DNA of 64,000 nt from Roseococcus sp. SYP-B2431 (lineage in GTDB: Bacteria > Pseudomonadota > Alphaproteobacteria > Acetobacterales > Acetobacteraceae), in the NCBI RefSeq assembly GCF_004336745.1, contig NZ_SJXD01000030.1:1-64000 (forward strand). Reading direction: 5' to 3'. The stretch's first letter is position 1; each line of letters opens with the position of its first letter. Of this stretch, positions 47,170-55,813 are shown in pieces. The translations under genes were made by a program, and so were the position numbers. The notes under the pieces were generated by a model. That model was given only the letters and a program-made list of their open reading frames with translations. It searched no databases and was not told the DNA's origin.

Positions 47170-47177
47170 GAATCCGC

Positions 47178-48161
47178 ATGACGCTTCTCACCCGCCGGGC
47201 CGCCCTTGCCGCCTCGGCCCTCGCGCTGCCCTCGGCCGCCCGCGCCCAAGGGGGCAACTGGCCGAACCGGCCCGTGCGCATCGTCATCGCCTTCGCGGCC
47301 GGCGGCTCGATGGACGCGATCGGCCGCTCGATGGCCCGGCATATGGAGCGGGAGTTCGGTCAGCCCTTCGTCGTCGACAACCGCAGCGGCGCGGGCGGGC
47401 GGATCGGCACGACCTCGGTCGCCCGTTCGCCGGGCGACGGCTACACCCTCCTGCTCACCAGCAGCGCCGCGCATGGCGTGGCGCCGGGCCTCTATTCCGA
47501 CCTGCAGTACCACCCGATGAACGACTTCACCCATATCGGGCTCGTCTGCACCGGGCCGATGTTCCTGCTCGCCAATGTCGACGCGCCCTATCGTGACCTG
47601 GCGGGGCTGGTGGCAACGGTGAAGGCGCGCGGCACGCCGGCGAATTTCGGGTCGGGCGGCATCGGCAGCCTGGGTCATCTGAGCGGCGAGATGGCCGGCC
47701 GCATCCTCGGCATCCCGATGCAGCACATTTCCTATCGCGGCTCGGCTCCGGCGCAGACCGATCTCATCGCCGGCCAGCTCGAGCTGATCTCCGACAACAT
47801 GTCCTCGCACGGCGCGCAGGTGAATTCGGGCCGGATGCGCGCGCTCGCCGTCGCGTCGCGCGCGCGCATGCCGGAATTCCCCGGCGTGCCGACCTGGGCG
47901 GAGCAGGGCTATCCGCAGATGGTGGCCAATGCCTGGTATGCCCTCACCGGCAGCGCCGGCATCCCGGCCGGGATCGCGGCGAAGCTCAACGCCAGCCTCG
48001 CCGGCTGGCTGGCCACGACCGAGGCGAAGGACCTGCTCCGCGGCATGGCGATGAACCCGGAGGGGCGGATGTCGCCGGCCGAGTTCACGGCCTTCGTCGA
48101 CAGCGAGGTGAAGCGCTGGGCCGAGGTCGCGCGCAGCGCCAATATCCGCGTGGAGTCGTAA
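47178..48161 (+). CDS. Tripartite tricarboxylate transporter (Bug/TctC) substrate-binding protein
   Basis: 327 residues with a signal peptide (TRRAALAASALALPSAARAQ). Signature WPNRPVRIVIAFAAGGSMDAIGRSMARHM, VVDNRSGAGG and GSGGIGSLGHLSGEMAG. AGGA precedes ATG 47178. Same operon as the flavin monooxygenase upstream. It may bind the monooxygenase substrate or feed a sensor. No TctA/B nearby. Confidence 0.88.
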   Translation: MTLLTRRAALAASALALPSAARAQGGNWPNRPVRIVIAFAAGGSMDAIGRSMARHMEREFGQPFVVDNRSGAGGRIGTTSVARSPGDGYTLLLTSSAAHGVAPGLYSDLQYHPMNDFTHIGLVCTGPMFLLANVDAPYRDLAGLVATVKARGTPANFGSGGIGSLGHLSGEMAGRILGIPMQHISYRGSAPAQTDLIAGQLELISDNMSSHGAQVNSGRMRALAVASRARMPEFPGVPTWAEQGYPQMVANAWYALTGSAGIPAGIAAKLNASLAGWLATTEAKDLLRGMAMNPEGRMSPAEFTAFVDSEVKRWAEVARSANIRVES

Positions 48162-48182
48162 ACCGGCGACCACGCCCCGAGC

Positions 48183-50093
48183 TCAACTCGCCGAGGCGAG
48201 CTCCATCCCGCGCGGCTCGGGCGCCGCCTGCATGGCCCGCGCCGCGCGGTGCTCGCGGGCGGCGCGCAGCAGGACGTCGGAGGGCGCCTCCTCGGTCGGC
48301 ACGGTCAGCAGGCCACGCGCCCGCAGCCAGGCGGCGAGCCGGGTGCTGGCCGTCCAGGCGATCAGCCATGGGGCCGCCAGCAGCCCGACCAGCACGGGCG
48401 CCATCCAGGCGGCGAGCAGCGGGTTGATCGCCACGGCCAGGGCCGTCAGCACCACGCCCAGCGCCAGATGCGCGCGCGCCAGCCGCAGCGCCGCGCGGAA
48501 GGTGATGGCCTCGCCCTCCCGGCGCTGCGCGCTCCAGCCGCCGTCGCGGCCGAGCAGGATGCCCGCCACCTGCTGCGCCTGGGTCAGCATGGTCACCGGC
48601 GAGAGCAGCGAGGAGACGAGGATCTCCAGCACGCCGCTGGCCAGGACGCGGATCCCGCCCCTGCCGCGCCGCGCGACGACAAGGGCGATCAGGGCCATGA
48701 ACTTCGGCGCGAGCAGCAGCAGGAAGGTTCCCGCGAAGACCCAGAGGGCGCGCTCGGGATCGACCACCGGCCATTGCGGAAACAGCGCATGCGACTTCGG
48801 GAAGTATTCGGGCCGGATGAAGCGCGCCTGGAGCGAGACCGCGAGGCCGAGGACGAGGAAGCCCAGCCAGAACGGCGCGCTGAGATAGGCGGCGATGCCC
48901 GTCGCCATGTGCAGCCGGCTGAGCGGATGCAGCCCCGCCGTGCCGATCACCGCCGCGTGCTGGAGATTGCCCTGGCACCAGCGCCGGTCGCGCACGGCGA
49001 GGTCGGGCAGCGTGGGCGGCCCCTGCTCGTAGCTGCCGCCGGTGAGCGGGGCGAGGTGGATGGCCCAGCCGGCGCGCCGCATGAGCGCCGCCTCGACGAA
49101 GTCGTGGCTCAGGATATCGCCGCCGAAGGGCTTGCGGCCCGGCAGCCGCGGCAGGCCCGCCGCGCTCGCGAAGGCGCGCGTGCGGATCATGGCGTTGTGG
49201 CCCCAGTAGTTGCTGTCGGCGCCGGACCACCAGGCGAGGCCCTGCGCGATCAGCGGCCCATAGACCTGGCCGGCGAATTGCTGGAGCCGGGCGAAGAGAG
49301 TCTCGCCGCCATGCAGCAGCGGCAGCGTCTGGATGAGGCCGACATCGTCATGGCGCTCCATGGCCGCCGAGAGCGTGACGATCGTGCCGGCCTCCATCAG
49401 GCTGTCGGCGTCGAGGATGAGGAACTGCTCGTAGGCACCGCCGAAGCGCCGCACCCATTCCTCGATATTGCCCGCCTTGCGGCCCTTGTTATCCGTCCGG
49501 TGCCGGTAGAAGACCGCGGGGCCCGCCGCCTGGCCGAAGGCCATGGCCGCCTCGGCCTCCGCGTCGCGGATGGCGGGGTCGGTGGTGTCGCTCAGCACGA
49601 AGATGTCGAAATGCCCGGATGCGCCCGCAGCCTCGAAGGAGGCGCGCATGGCGGCGAGCGTGGCGCGCCAATGCGCTACGCTCTCGTTGTAGACGGGCAT
49701 GAGCAGCGCGGTGCGCGAGCGCAGCCGCGGCACCGGCGCCCGCAGGCCGAGCGGATCGGAGGCGAGGGCCATCGAGACCAGCCCCGCCAGCGCGCTGGTG
49801 AAGGCCAGGGCGATCCAGACGAAGAGCATCGCGAAGATGGCCGTCATCACCACGCCCATCACGCTCCAGCGCGACAGGCCGAGCACCAGCGACATCTCCG
49901 CCGTCGCGATTCCGGTGAGGGCGAGCGCGCTGCCGACGACCAGCAGCCGTCGCAGCCACATCAGGGGCGGCGCCGAAGGGCGCCGGGTCACCCCTGGCCG
50001 GGGCGCGCGGGAAAGATCCTGCGCCGGCATCGCCATGGGCCATTCCGGCGGCAGGAGCTCGAAGCCGGGCAGCGCCCGGCTCAGCCCGTCCAT
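48183..50093 (-). CDS. opgH: Glucans biosynthesis glucosyltransferase
   Basis: 636 residues. Membrane-bound family 2 glycosyltransferase of osmoregulated periplasmic glucan synthesis. Two N-terminal spans, then the cytoplasmic catalytic part: LMPVYNESVAHW, FVLSDTTDPAIRDAE, HRTDNKGRKAGNIEEWVRRFG, LDADSLMEAG, a TGGSYEQGPP segment and VRDRRWCQGNLQH (Q-x-x-R-W-like), followed by further spans. It is shorter at the N-terminus than E. coli OpgH. ATG 50093 overlaps the end of opgG by 13 bases. Confidence 0.92.
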   Translation of the reverse strand: MDGLSRALPGFELLPPEWPMAMPAQDLSRAPRPGVTRRPSAPPLMWLRRLLVVGSALALTGIATAEMSLVLGLSRWSVMGVVMTAIFAMLFVWIALAFTSALAGLVSMALASDPLGLRAPVPRLRSRTALLMPVYNESVAHWRATLAAMRASFEAAGASGHFDIFVLSDTTDPAIRDAEAEAAMAFGQAAGPAVFYRHRTDNKGRKAGNIEEWVRRFGGAYEQFLILDADSLMEAGTIVTLSAAMERHDDVGLIQTLPLLHGGETLFARLQQFAGQVYGPLIAQGLAWWSGADSNYWGHNAMIRTRAFASAAGLPRLPGRKPFGGDILSHDFVEAALMRRAGWAIHLAPLTGGSYEQGPPTLPDLAVRDRRWCQGNLQHAAVIGTAGLHPLSRLHMATGIAAYLSAPFWLGFLVLGLAVSLQARFIRPEYFPKSHALFPQWPVVDPERALWVFAGTFLLLLAPKFMALIALVVARRGRGGIRVLASGVLEILVSSLLSPVTMLTQAQQVAGILLGRDGGWSAQRREGEAITFRAALRLARAHLALGVVLTALAVAINPLLAAWMAPVLVGLLAAPWLIAWTASTRLAAWLRARGLLTVPTEEAPSDVLLRAAREHRAARAMQAAPEPRGMELASAS

Positions 50094-51607
50094 CGGAAGG
50101 CCCAGCTCTCGGAAACGGCCGCCTGGTTCCGCGTGAGGCGCGCGCGCAGCTCGACGACGCGCGCGCTGCCGGGGTTGAGCTCGAAGGCGAGGCGCAGGCC
50201 GCCGGTCTCGCGATTGGGCTGCAGCACCACGTTCTGCACCGTGCCCGCGCTGTTCTCCACGGCGACTTCGGGCATGGCGTCGCCTGGTCCCGCGAGGAGA
50301 GGGTCCGTGTCGAGCACGAAGAGCTTCGCGCGGCTGTCGCCCACGGCGCCAATGCGCGTCGCGGTGAAGCGCGCGAGCCGGCGGTCCGCCGGCTCCTCCG
50401 CGGACCAGTGCAGCCGGTAGCGCAGCTCGATGGGCGTGTTCGCCTTGAGCGCCGCCGAGGGCGCCCAGAGGGCGGCGATGTTGTCGTGGATCTCGCTCTG
50501 CGTCGGGATCTCCACCAGCCGCACCTCGCCGGCGCCCCAATCCTGCAGGGGCTCGGTCCAGAGGCTCGGCCGGCGGTGATACTCGGCGCCGAGATCCTGG
50601 TAGTCGGCGAAGGCGCGGGCGCGCTGCACGAGGCCGAAGCCGCGCGGCGTGGCATCCTGGAAGCCGCTGACCTGGAGGTCGCGCGGATTGGCGAGCGGCC
50701 GCCAGATCTGCTCGCCGCGGCCGTTGCGGATCATCAACCCGTCGGAATCATGCACCGCGGGGCGATAGTCGCTCACGCCGTCCCGGTCCTGCGGGCCGAA
50801 GAAGAACATGCTGGTCGCCGGCGCCACGCCGATCCCCGCCACGTCCTGCCGCGGGAAGAGCGTGGCTTGCACCTCGGTCGTGGTGGTGTCGCCGGGCGTC
50901 ACCGTGATGCGATAGGCGCCGGCCAGGCTCGGGCTTTCCAGCAGGGCGTGGATCACGGCCGCCGTGTCGCCGGGCTTGGGCTTCTCCAGCCAGAAGGCGG
51001 TGAAGGCGGGGAACTCCTCGCCCTGCGGATCGGCGGTGCGGATGGACAGAGCGCGTGCGGAGAGCCCGTAGACGTTGCCTCGCCCCAGCGCGCGGAAGTA
51101 GCTGGCGCCCAGGAAGGAGCAGAGCTCGTCGAAATGGTCGGGCCGGTTCAGCGGCGACAGGAGCCGGAAGCCCGCGAAGCCGATATCCTCGTCCTCGCCC
51201 AGCGCCTGCACGTCCTCGTAGCGGAACTGCGCGGCGCGGAAGCGGATGGGCGTGGCCTGGCCCTCGGTGACCTCGAAGAGGTCCACACGGTCCTTGAACA
51301 GGAAGCCGCGATGATGCGGCTGCATGCGGAAAGGCGAGGCCGGGTCGGACCACCAGGCCTGCGCCGCGTCGAAGCGGATCTTCCGGTAGCCGTCATAGTC
51401 CAGCCGGTCCAGCTGGCGCGGCAGCGCGGCCTGGCGCCGGCGATAAGGCTGCGATGCGATGGTCCTCGCCAGTTCCGGCACGGTATTGGCGTCGAAGGCC
51501 ACCGGCCCGCGCTGCTCGGCGGGAAGGCTCTGCGTGGTGCCGCCCGTGTTTCCGAACAGGGCGGGAGCTCCCGCCACGGCGCCGATGAGAAGGCCGCGTC
51601 GCTGCAT
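50081..51607 (-). CDS. opgG: Glucans biosynthesis periplasmic protein
   Basis: 508 residues. N-terminal signal (MQRRGLLIGAVAGAPALFGN). The OpgG beta-sandwich and immunoglobulin-like domains show LDYDGYRKIRFDAAQAWW, FRYEDV, GFAGFRLLSPLNRPDHFDELCSFLGASYFRALGRGNVYGLSARAL and DSDGLMIRNGRGEQIWRPL. Together with OpgH it makes periplasmic glucans protecting against low osmolarity. AAGGGA precedes ATG 51607. A GCAAC-N16-CGTT motif 205 bases upstream, with a 31-codon reading frame in between, suggests stress control. Confidence 0.93.
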   Translation of the reverse strand: MQRRGLLIGAVAGAPALFGNTGGTTQSLPAEQRGPVAFDANTVPELARTIASQPYRRRQAALPRQLDRLDYDGYRKIRFDAAQAWWSDPASPFRMQPHHRGFLFKDRVDLFEVTEGQATPIRFRAAQFRYEDVQALGEDEDIGFAGFRLLSPLNRPDHFDELCSFLGASYFRALGRGNVYGLSARALSIRTADPQGEEFPAFTAFWLEKPKPGDTAAVIHALLESPSLAGAYRITVTPGDTTTTEVQATLFPRQDVAGIGVAPATSMFFFGPQDRDGVSDYRPAVHDSDGLMIRNGRGEQIWRPLANPRDLQVSGFQDATPRGFGLVQRARAFADYQDLGAEYHRRPSLWTEPLQDWGAGEVRLVEIPTQSEIHDNIAALWAPSAALKANTPIELRYRLHWSAEEPADRRLARFTATRIGAVGDSRAKLFVLDTDPLLAGPGDAMPEVAVENSAGTVQNVVLQPNRETGGLRLAFELNPGSARVVELRARLTRNQAAVSESWAFRWTG

Positions 51608-51618
51608 GGGCGATCCCT

Positions 51619-51714
51619 TCAGGCTCGGTGGATCGTGGAGGATGCCGACTCGGCGAATTTCGCCACGGGGCGGGGACGCTGCAGGATCGACTCCGTGTTC
51701 GCGACGGTGGACAT
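51619..51714 (-). CDS. Short open frame leading opgG
   Basis: 31 codons, ATG 51714, with AGGAA seven bases upstream. It ends 11 bases before the opgG ATG, so it could be a leader or small accessory peptide. Composition is Ser/Ala-rich without a hydrophobic segment. No family. Its expression is uncertain. Confidence 0.35.
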   Translation of the reverse strand: MSTVANTESILQRPRPVAKFAESASSTIHRA

Positions 51715-51811
51715 GGGAAGGTTCCTGAAACGCAGCCGGCCGGGACCACGCGAGCCCTTGGGTTCGACGCGATACCCGGCCGTGCCGGTGAATGATGATC
51801 CCGCCGCGATC

Positions 51812-51836
51812 AACGCGGCGGGCGGAAGGCGGTTGC
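51812..51836 (-). promoter_or_regulatory. Predicted EcfG-like promoter upstream of opgG
   Basis: Minus strand GCAAC (51836-51832), 16-base spacer, CGTT (51815-51812). It is 98 bases before the 31-codon frame and 205 before opgG. Confidence 0.5.
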
Positions 51837-51838
51837 CG

Positions 51839-52006
51839 TCAGGCCGGCATCTGGCTGCGGTCCACCATGGTGGTGAACCAGCTGCCGTCCTCGCCGCGGT
51901 ACATGACCCACCAGGGCTCGCCCCTGCGCTTCGGCACCATGGCGTATTGCGCGAAGATCGTGCCGTTCGGCGTGTGGAGCTTCATCGGCCTTGCGAAAGC
52001 GAGCAT
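51839..52006 (-). CDS. Small 55-residue protein
   Basis: 55 residues from ATG 52006 with GGGGAG seven bases upstream. The sequence is rich in Trp, Tyr and basic residues (PMKLHTPNGTIFAQYAMVPK, then GEPWWVMYRGEDGSWF), which looks like a folded beta hairpin rather than random codons. It lies 31 bases after the histidine kinase stop on the same strand and just before the opgG promoter. No family recognised. Confidence 0.6.
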   Translation of the reverse strand: MLAFARPMKLHTPNGTIFAQYAMVPKRRGEPWWVMYRGEDGSWFTTMVDRSQMPA

Positions 52007-52037
52007 CTTCGAACTCCCCGGATGGTCTCTCGGCGAG

Positions 52038-53048
52038 TCAACGCGGCCCGTCCATGCGGGTTGCCGATGATGGGAAGTTCACGATCACGCAGGCCCCCCC
52101 GTCCGGAACGTTCTCCAGCCGGAATGAGCCCCCGAGCCGCTGCGCGAAGCCGTCCATGATGGTCGTGCCCAGCCGCGGCCGATCCTGGGTCGCGCCGCTG
52201 AGGCCATGCCCGTCGTCGCGTACCGTCAGGCACAGCTCCCCGCCCAGATGCCGCAGCGCGATGGCGAGCCTTCCGGCCGGCCGGCCCGCGAAGCCATGCT
52301 TCACGCTGTTCATCACCGCCTCGGCGACGATCATGGCGACCAGCGTGGCCGGGTTGTGGCCCAGGGGCGGCGCCTGGACCAAGACCTGGACGGCGATGTC
52401 GTCGCGGCCCACCGAGCGCAGCAGGTCGAGCGTCAGCGCGTCCAGCGCCTCCGCGAGCTGCTCCCCGCCAAGCTCGGGATCGTGCAGGCGCCGATGCACC
52501 GTAGCGACGCCGTGCAGCCGCTGCACCGCCTCGGCCAGCGCGGCCTCGGCATCCGCCATATCCGTGATCCGTGCCGACTGGATGGAGAGGATCGAGGCGA
52601 GCGACTGGATGCTGTTGGCCACGCGGTGCTGCAGCTCGTGATAGAGATGCCGCTCATGGGCGAGCAGCTTCTCGATATCCTGCCGCGCCGTCACGAGCTG
52701 CGCGGCGGCGGCGTGCAGGATCTCGATCAGGCCGATCTGGCCGCCGGCGACCAGGACGAAGAGCCCGAGCGCGATTGCGCCCTGCGGCCAGGCGAGCTCG
52801 AAGGAGTGGTAGGGCGGCAGGAAGAAGTACCAGGCCGCGACCGCCGAGGCCGCCAGTACCGCCGCCGCCGGCCGCCAGCCGGCGAAGACCGCGGTCACGA
52901 AGATCGCCAGGAAGAAGGTGGCGAAGGGCACACCCTCGATGCCCAGGAGCCAGCGCAGGCCGAAGGCCGCCCCGAAGGCCGCGGCGCCGAGCGCCAGGCC
53001 TCCCGCCAGCCCTCGGCGAGGGCCGGCCAGTTTCGTGATGAGGGGCAT
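52038..53048 (-). CDS. Membrane sensor histidine kinase, HisKA_2 type
   Basis: 336 residues. Four N-terminal spans in a DUF4118/KdpD-like arrangement (LRWLLGIEGVPFATFFLAIF, AAWYFFLPPYHSFEL). A HisKA_2 dimerisation domain follows with the phospho-acceptor His141 in YHELQHRVANSIQSLASIL, and a HATPase domain with VAEAVMNSVKHGF, VRDDGHGL and RLGTTIMDGFAQRLGG. HisKA_2/HWE kinases are the class that feeds PhyR in the general stress response. No dedicated response regulator is adjacent. ATG 53048. Confidence 0.87.
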   Translation of the reverse strand: MPLITKLAGPRRGLAGGLALGAAAFGAAFGLRWLLGIEGVPFATFFLAIFVTAVFAGWRPAAAVLAASAVAAWYFFLPPYHSFELAWPQGAIALGLFVLVAGGQIGLIEILHAAAAQLVTARQDIEKLLAHERHLYHELQHRVANSIQSLASILSIQSARITDMADAEAALAEAVQRLHGVATVHRRLHDPELGGEQLAEALDALTLDLLRSVGRDDIAVQVLVQAPPLGHNPATLVAMIVAEAVMNSVKHGFAGRPAGRLAIALRHLGGELCLTVRDDGHGLSGATQDRPRLGTTIMDGFAQRLGGSFRLENVPDGGACVIVNFPSSATRMDGPR

Positions 53049-53200
53049 GGAGGCGGCGGTGGTCCCGGCTTGGCGGCTCACGCAAGCTGCCCCATGCTGG
53101 CAACGCCATCCATAACACAGGATAGGGCCCCTCCCTGGAACCCAAACTGCCCTGCAAGGCATGCCCGCTCAGGCCGCTGCCGGACTTCAAGCCTATCTCG

Positions 53201-53869
53201 GTGGAGCAGCTTCGATGGGTGGAGGGCCGCAAGCTCGGCCAGCTCCGGGTCGAGCCGGGACAGCCCATCGTCGCGGAGGGCCTTCAGGACGACCGTCTTT
53301 ATACGGTCCTCGAAGGCTGGGCGATCCGCTCCAAGTCCCTGCCGGACGGGCGCCGCCAGATTCTCAACGTCCTCCTGCCGGGCGACCTCCTCGGCCTGCA
53401 GGGCGAGCTGATGGGGGCCGCCCAACACGGTGTGGAGGCGGTGACCCGCGTGAACCTCTGCGCCTTTCGCCGCGATACGTTCCTGGCCCTCGCACAGGCC
53501 GACCCCTCGCTGGGGCTCGACATCGCCTGGCTCTCGGCTTTGAGCGAGCGCTTCTCGGACGACATCCTGCTCAGCGTGGGCCGCCGCACGGCGATGGAAC
53601 GGGTGGCCATGCTGCTGGTGCACCTGCACCGCCGCGCCGCATCGGCCGGGCTCGCGGAGAACGGCACGATCGCCTTCCCCCTGACCCAACCCCATATCGC
53701 CGACGCGCTCGGCCTCTCGACGGTGCACATCAACCGCGTGCTGCAGGCGCTGCGGCGACAGGGCCTGATCCGGCTGGCGGAGGGACGGCTCGCCATCGGC
53801 GACCTGCGGGCGCTGCGGCGCGTCGCGGCGTATTGGGAGCAGCCGGCGCCGCAGCGCCCGCTGCTCTGA
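53201..53869 (+). CDS. Crp/Fnr family transcriptional regulator
   Basis: 222 residues from GTG 53201. Cyclic-nucleotide-binding-like barrel (VEPGQPIVAEGLQDDRLYTVLEG, then LPGDLLGLQGELMG) and a C-terminal HTH_CRP (FPLTQPHIADALGLSTVHINRVLQALRRQGLI). Upstream in frame, codons 53150-53200 read PCKACPLRPLPDFKPIS, a family-like N-terminus with two cysteines, but no ATG/GTG/TTG precedes it after the TAG at 53123. CTG 53135 or 53147 is a candidate start. The real protein is probably longer than annotated here. It may respond to redox or oxygen if the cysteines bind a cluster. Confidence 0.85.
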   Translation: MEQLRWVEGRKLGQLRVEPGQPIVAEGLQDDRLYTVLEGWAIRSKSLPDGRRQILNVLLPGDLLGLQGELMGAAQHGVEAVTRVNLCAFRRDTFLALAQADPSLGLDIAWLSALSERFSDDILLSVGRRTAMERVAMLLVHLHRRAASAGLAENGTIAFPLTQPHIADALGLSTVHINRVLQALRRQGLIRLAEGRLAIGDLRALRRVAAYWEQPAPQRPLL

Positions 53870-53905
53870 GCCTCGAAGCCGCCAGGCCCGGCGCCGCCGC
53901 GGGGT

Positions 53906-55612
53906 TCAGGCCTGCGGCTGAAGCGCGGGGACGGGGTCGCCCACGCCGCCGGTCATCGCCGCCTCCACCTCGGCGAGCAGCCCGGGCAAGGTCGGGAGCG
54001 GGGTGATCCCGGGACGCCGATGGAGCCCGCCGGCCGCCTCGTCCGTCGGCGCGAAGATCAGCACCTGGTCCGAGAGCTGCCGCGCCGATGCGAGGGCGCG
54101 GTCGAGCCGCCGGGGTGGCGCGTCCGTCGCGGCCACCAGCACGACCAGCGTGGGATCGGAGGCCTCGGCGGGCGTGAGGGTCGCAAGCTGCCCCACCTCC
54201 TGGAGCGCCACCACCACGGCCGCCGCGGCGGCACGGTCCAGCGCGCCCGCGACCGGCAGGACCAGGATGTCCGCCGGTCCGTCGATCCCGTGGGACACCG
54301 CTTCCATCACCCGGGTCAGCGCGCGCGAGGCGCGGATGGCCAGCGCCGGGCCGAAGGCCTCGTTCGGGCGGTCGGTGGAGATCTGCGCGATGGCGGGCAT
54401 CACCATCTGGTCCAACGCCGATTCCACGCCGATCCGCCCGGCCTCGGTGCCGAGCAGCGCGGCCGCGTTCAGCGCATCGTCCGCCAGCAGGCGCTGGTAG
54501 AATCGGGCCGGCGCGGGCAGGGGCGGCGTATCGCCGAGCAGCACGTCGAGGAAGGCGAGCGTCCGCACGTGCCGGCCGAGGATCACCAGGCAGGCCGTGA
54601 TCGCCGGCGCCAGGATCAGCCCGAGCGGCCCCCACATCACCGCCCAGAAGGCCGAGGCGAGCAGCAGCGCCAGCGGCGTGATGCCCATGCTGCTGCCGTA
54701 GAGCCAGGGCTCCAGCACATAGGTCACCGTCACGTCCACGAACGCGAAAAGCGCGATCACCAGCAGCACGGTGGCCCAGCCCTCGGTGGTGGCGAAGGCG
54801 ACGATGAGCGGGAAGAGCATGGAGAGCGGCGCGCCGAGGAAAGGCACGAAGCGCAGCGCGAAGCCGAGCGCGCCCCAGAGCGGCGCATTTGGCACGCCGA
54901 GCAGCCACAGGCCGATGCCCATCGACAGCCCGAAGATGCCGTTGACCATGGCCTGCATCAGCAGGAAGCGACCGACGCGCGCGGTGGCATCGGCCATGGC
55001 GCCCGTGGTGCGATGCATCTCATGCAGGCCGGCGAGGCGCAGCACCCGGTCGCGCACGTCCTCGCGCTGGATGAGGATGAAGGCCATCAGCAGCAGCGTG
55101 ATGGCGAAGGTCGCGACCGGCGCGATGATGACCACCGCGAGGCCGAAGAGCGTGGAAAGCGGCCCCTGGTCCGAAGCCGCGACCGCCACGGTCTGGGTCG
55201 GAGTCGCCTGCGCCGGCGCCAGCACCTCGCCCAGGCGCTTCGCGAGCCGCATCACGCCATCGATCGGGCCGGAGCCGTCCTGGCTGATGGATTGCAGCTT
55301 CTCGCGCAGCACGTTTTCGTAGTTGGGAAGCTCGGCCGCCAGCGCCATGGCCTGGGTCAGCACGACGTAGACGAGCCCCCCGACGATGGCCAGGAAGAGC
55401 GCCATGACCAGCAGCACGGCCGCGACGCGGGGAAAGCTGCGGCGCTCGAGCCAGCTCACGGCCGGCATCGCCGCGATGGTCAGCAGCAAGGCCAGCGCGA
55501 GCGGCGCGAAGACCTCCCGGCCCAGGTAGAGCGCGGCGATCACGGCGGCGAAGATGAGCAGGCGCGACGGCCAGTCACGTGAGACGGGCGCTGGCGGGCG
55601 GAAAGGGGCCAT
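53906..55612 (-). CDS. AI-2E family permease with extra C-terminal domain
   Basis: 568 residues. The PerM/TqsA-like core of about eight spans has the conserved LFPLIVAFATTEGWATVLLVIALFAFVDVTVTYVLEPWLYGSSMGITPLALLLA. After it comes a cytoplasmic C-terminal extension of about 180 residues (from about residue 385) with USP-like alternation (VVVALQEVGQLATLTPAEAS). The family exports signal molecules or ions; the substrate here is unknown. ATG 55612; an EcfG-like promoter begins 25 bases upstream. Divergent from the DUF883 gene. Confidence 0.85.
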   Translation of the reverse strand: MAPFRPPAPVSRDWPSRLLIFAAVIAALYLGREVFAPLALALLLTIAAMPAVSWLERRSFPRVAAVLLVMALFLAIVGGLVYVVLTQAMALAAELPNYENVLREKLQSISQDGSGPIDGVMRLAKRLGEVLAPAQATPTQTVAVAASDQGPLSTLFGLAVVIIAPVATFAITLLLMAFILIQREDVRDRVLRLAGLHEMHRTTGAMADATARVGRFLLMQAMVNGIFGLSMGIGLWLLGVPNAPLWGALGFALRFVPFLGAPLSMLFPLIVAFATTEGWATVLLVIALFAFVDVTVTYVLEPWLYGSSMGITPLALLLASAFWAVMWGPLGLILAPAITACLVILGRHVRTLAFLDVLLGDTPPLPAPARFYQRLLADDALNAAALLGTEAGRIGVESALDQMVMPAIAQISTDRPNEAFGPALAIRASRALTRVMEAVSHGIDGPADILVLPVAGALDRAAAAAVVVALQEVGQLATLTPAEASDPTLVVLVAATDAPPRRLDRALASARQLSDQVLIFAPTDEAAGGLHRRPGITPLPTLPGLLAEVEAAMTGGVGDPVPALQPQA

Positions 55613-55634
55613 GGGAAGATCCTGTTGCGGAGAT

Positions 55635-55661
55635 GCAACGCGAAGTGCCCCTCCGCGTTGC
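55635..55661. promoter_or_regulatory. Palindromic EcfG-like promoter serving both strands
   Basis: Plus strand GCAAC (55635-55639), 16-base spacer, CGTT (55656-55659). The same DNA on the minus strand gives GCAAC (55661-55657), 16 bases, CGTT (55640-55637). The arms GCAACGCG/CGCGTTGC form an 8-base perfect inverted repeat. It can drive the AI-2E gene (25 bases to ATG) and the DUF883 gene (155 bases). Confidence 0.55.
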
Positions 55662-55813
55662 CGGACCGATCGAGACAGGAGTCCGCGTCGCGCATCCTCC
55701 GTCCGTCCGCCGGCGCAGACCTCGCGCCCGGCAGCGGGAAACGGATTGTCCCTGCCGCGACTCGGGATACCTTCGCGCAGTCGCGCCACTTCCAACGTCG
55801 AAAGGACAGGACC

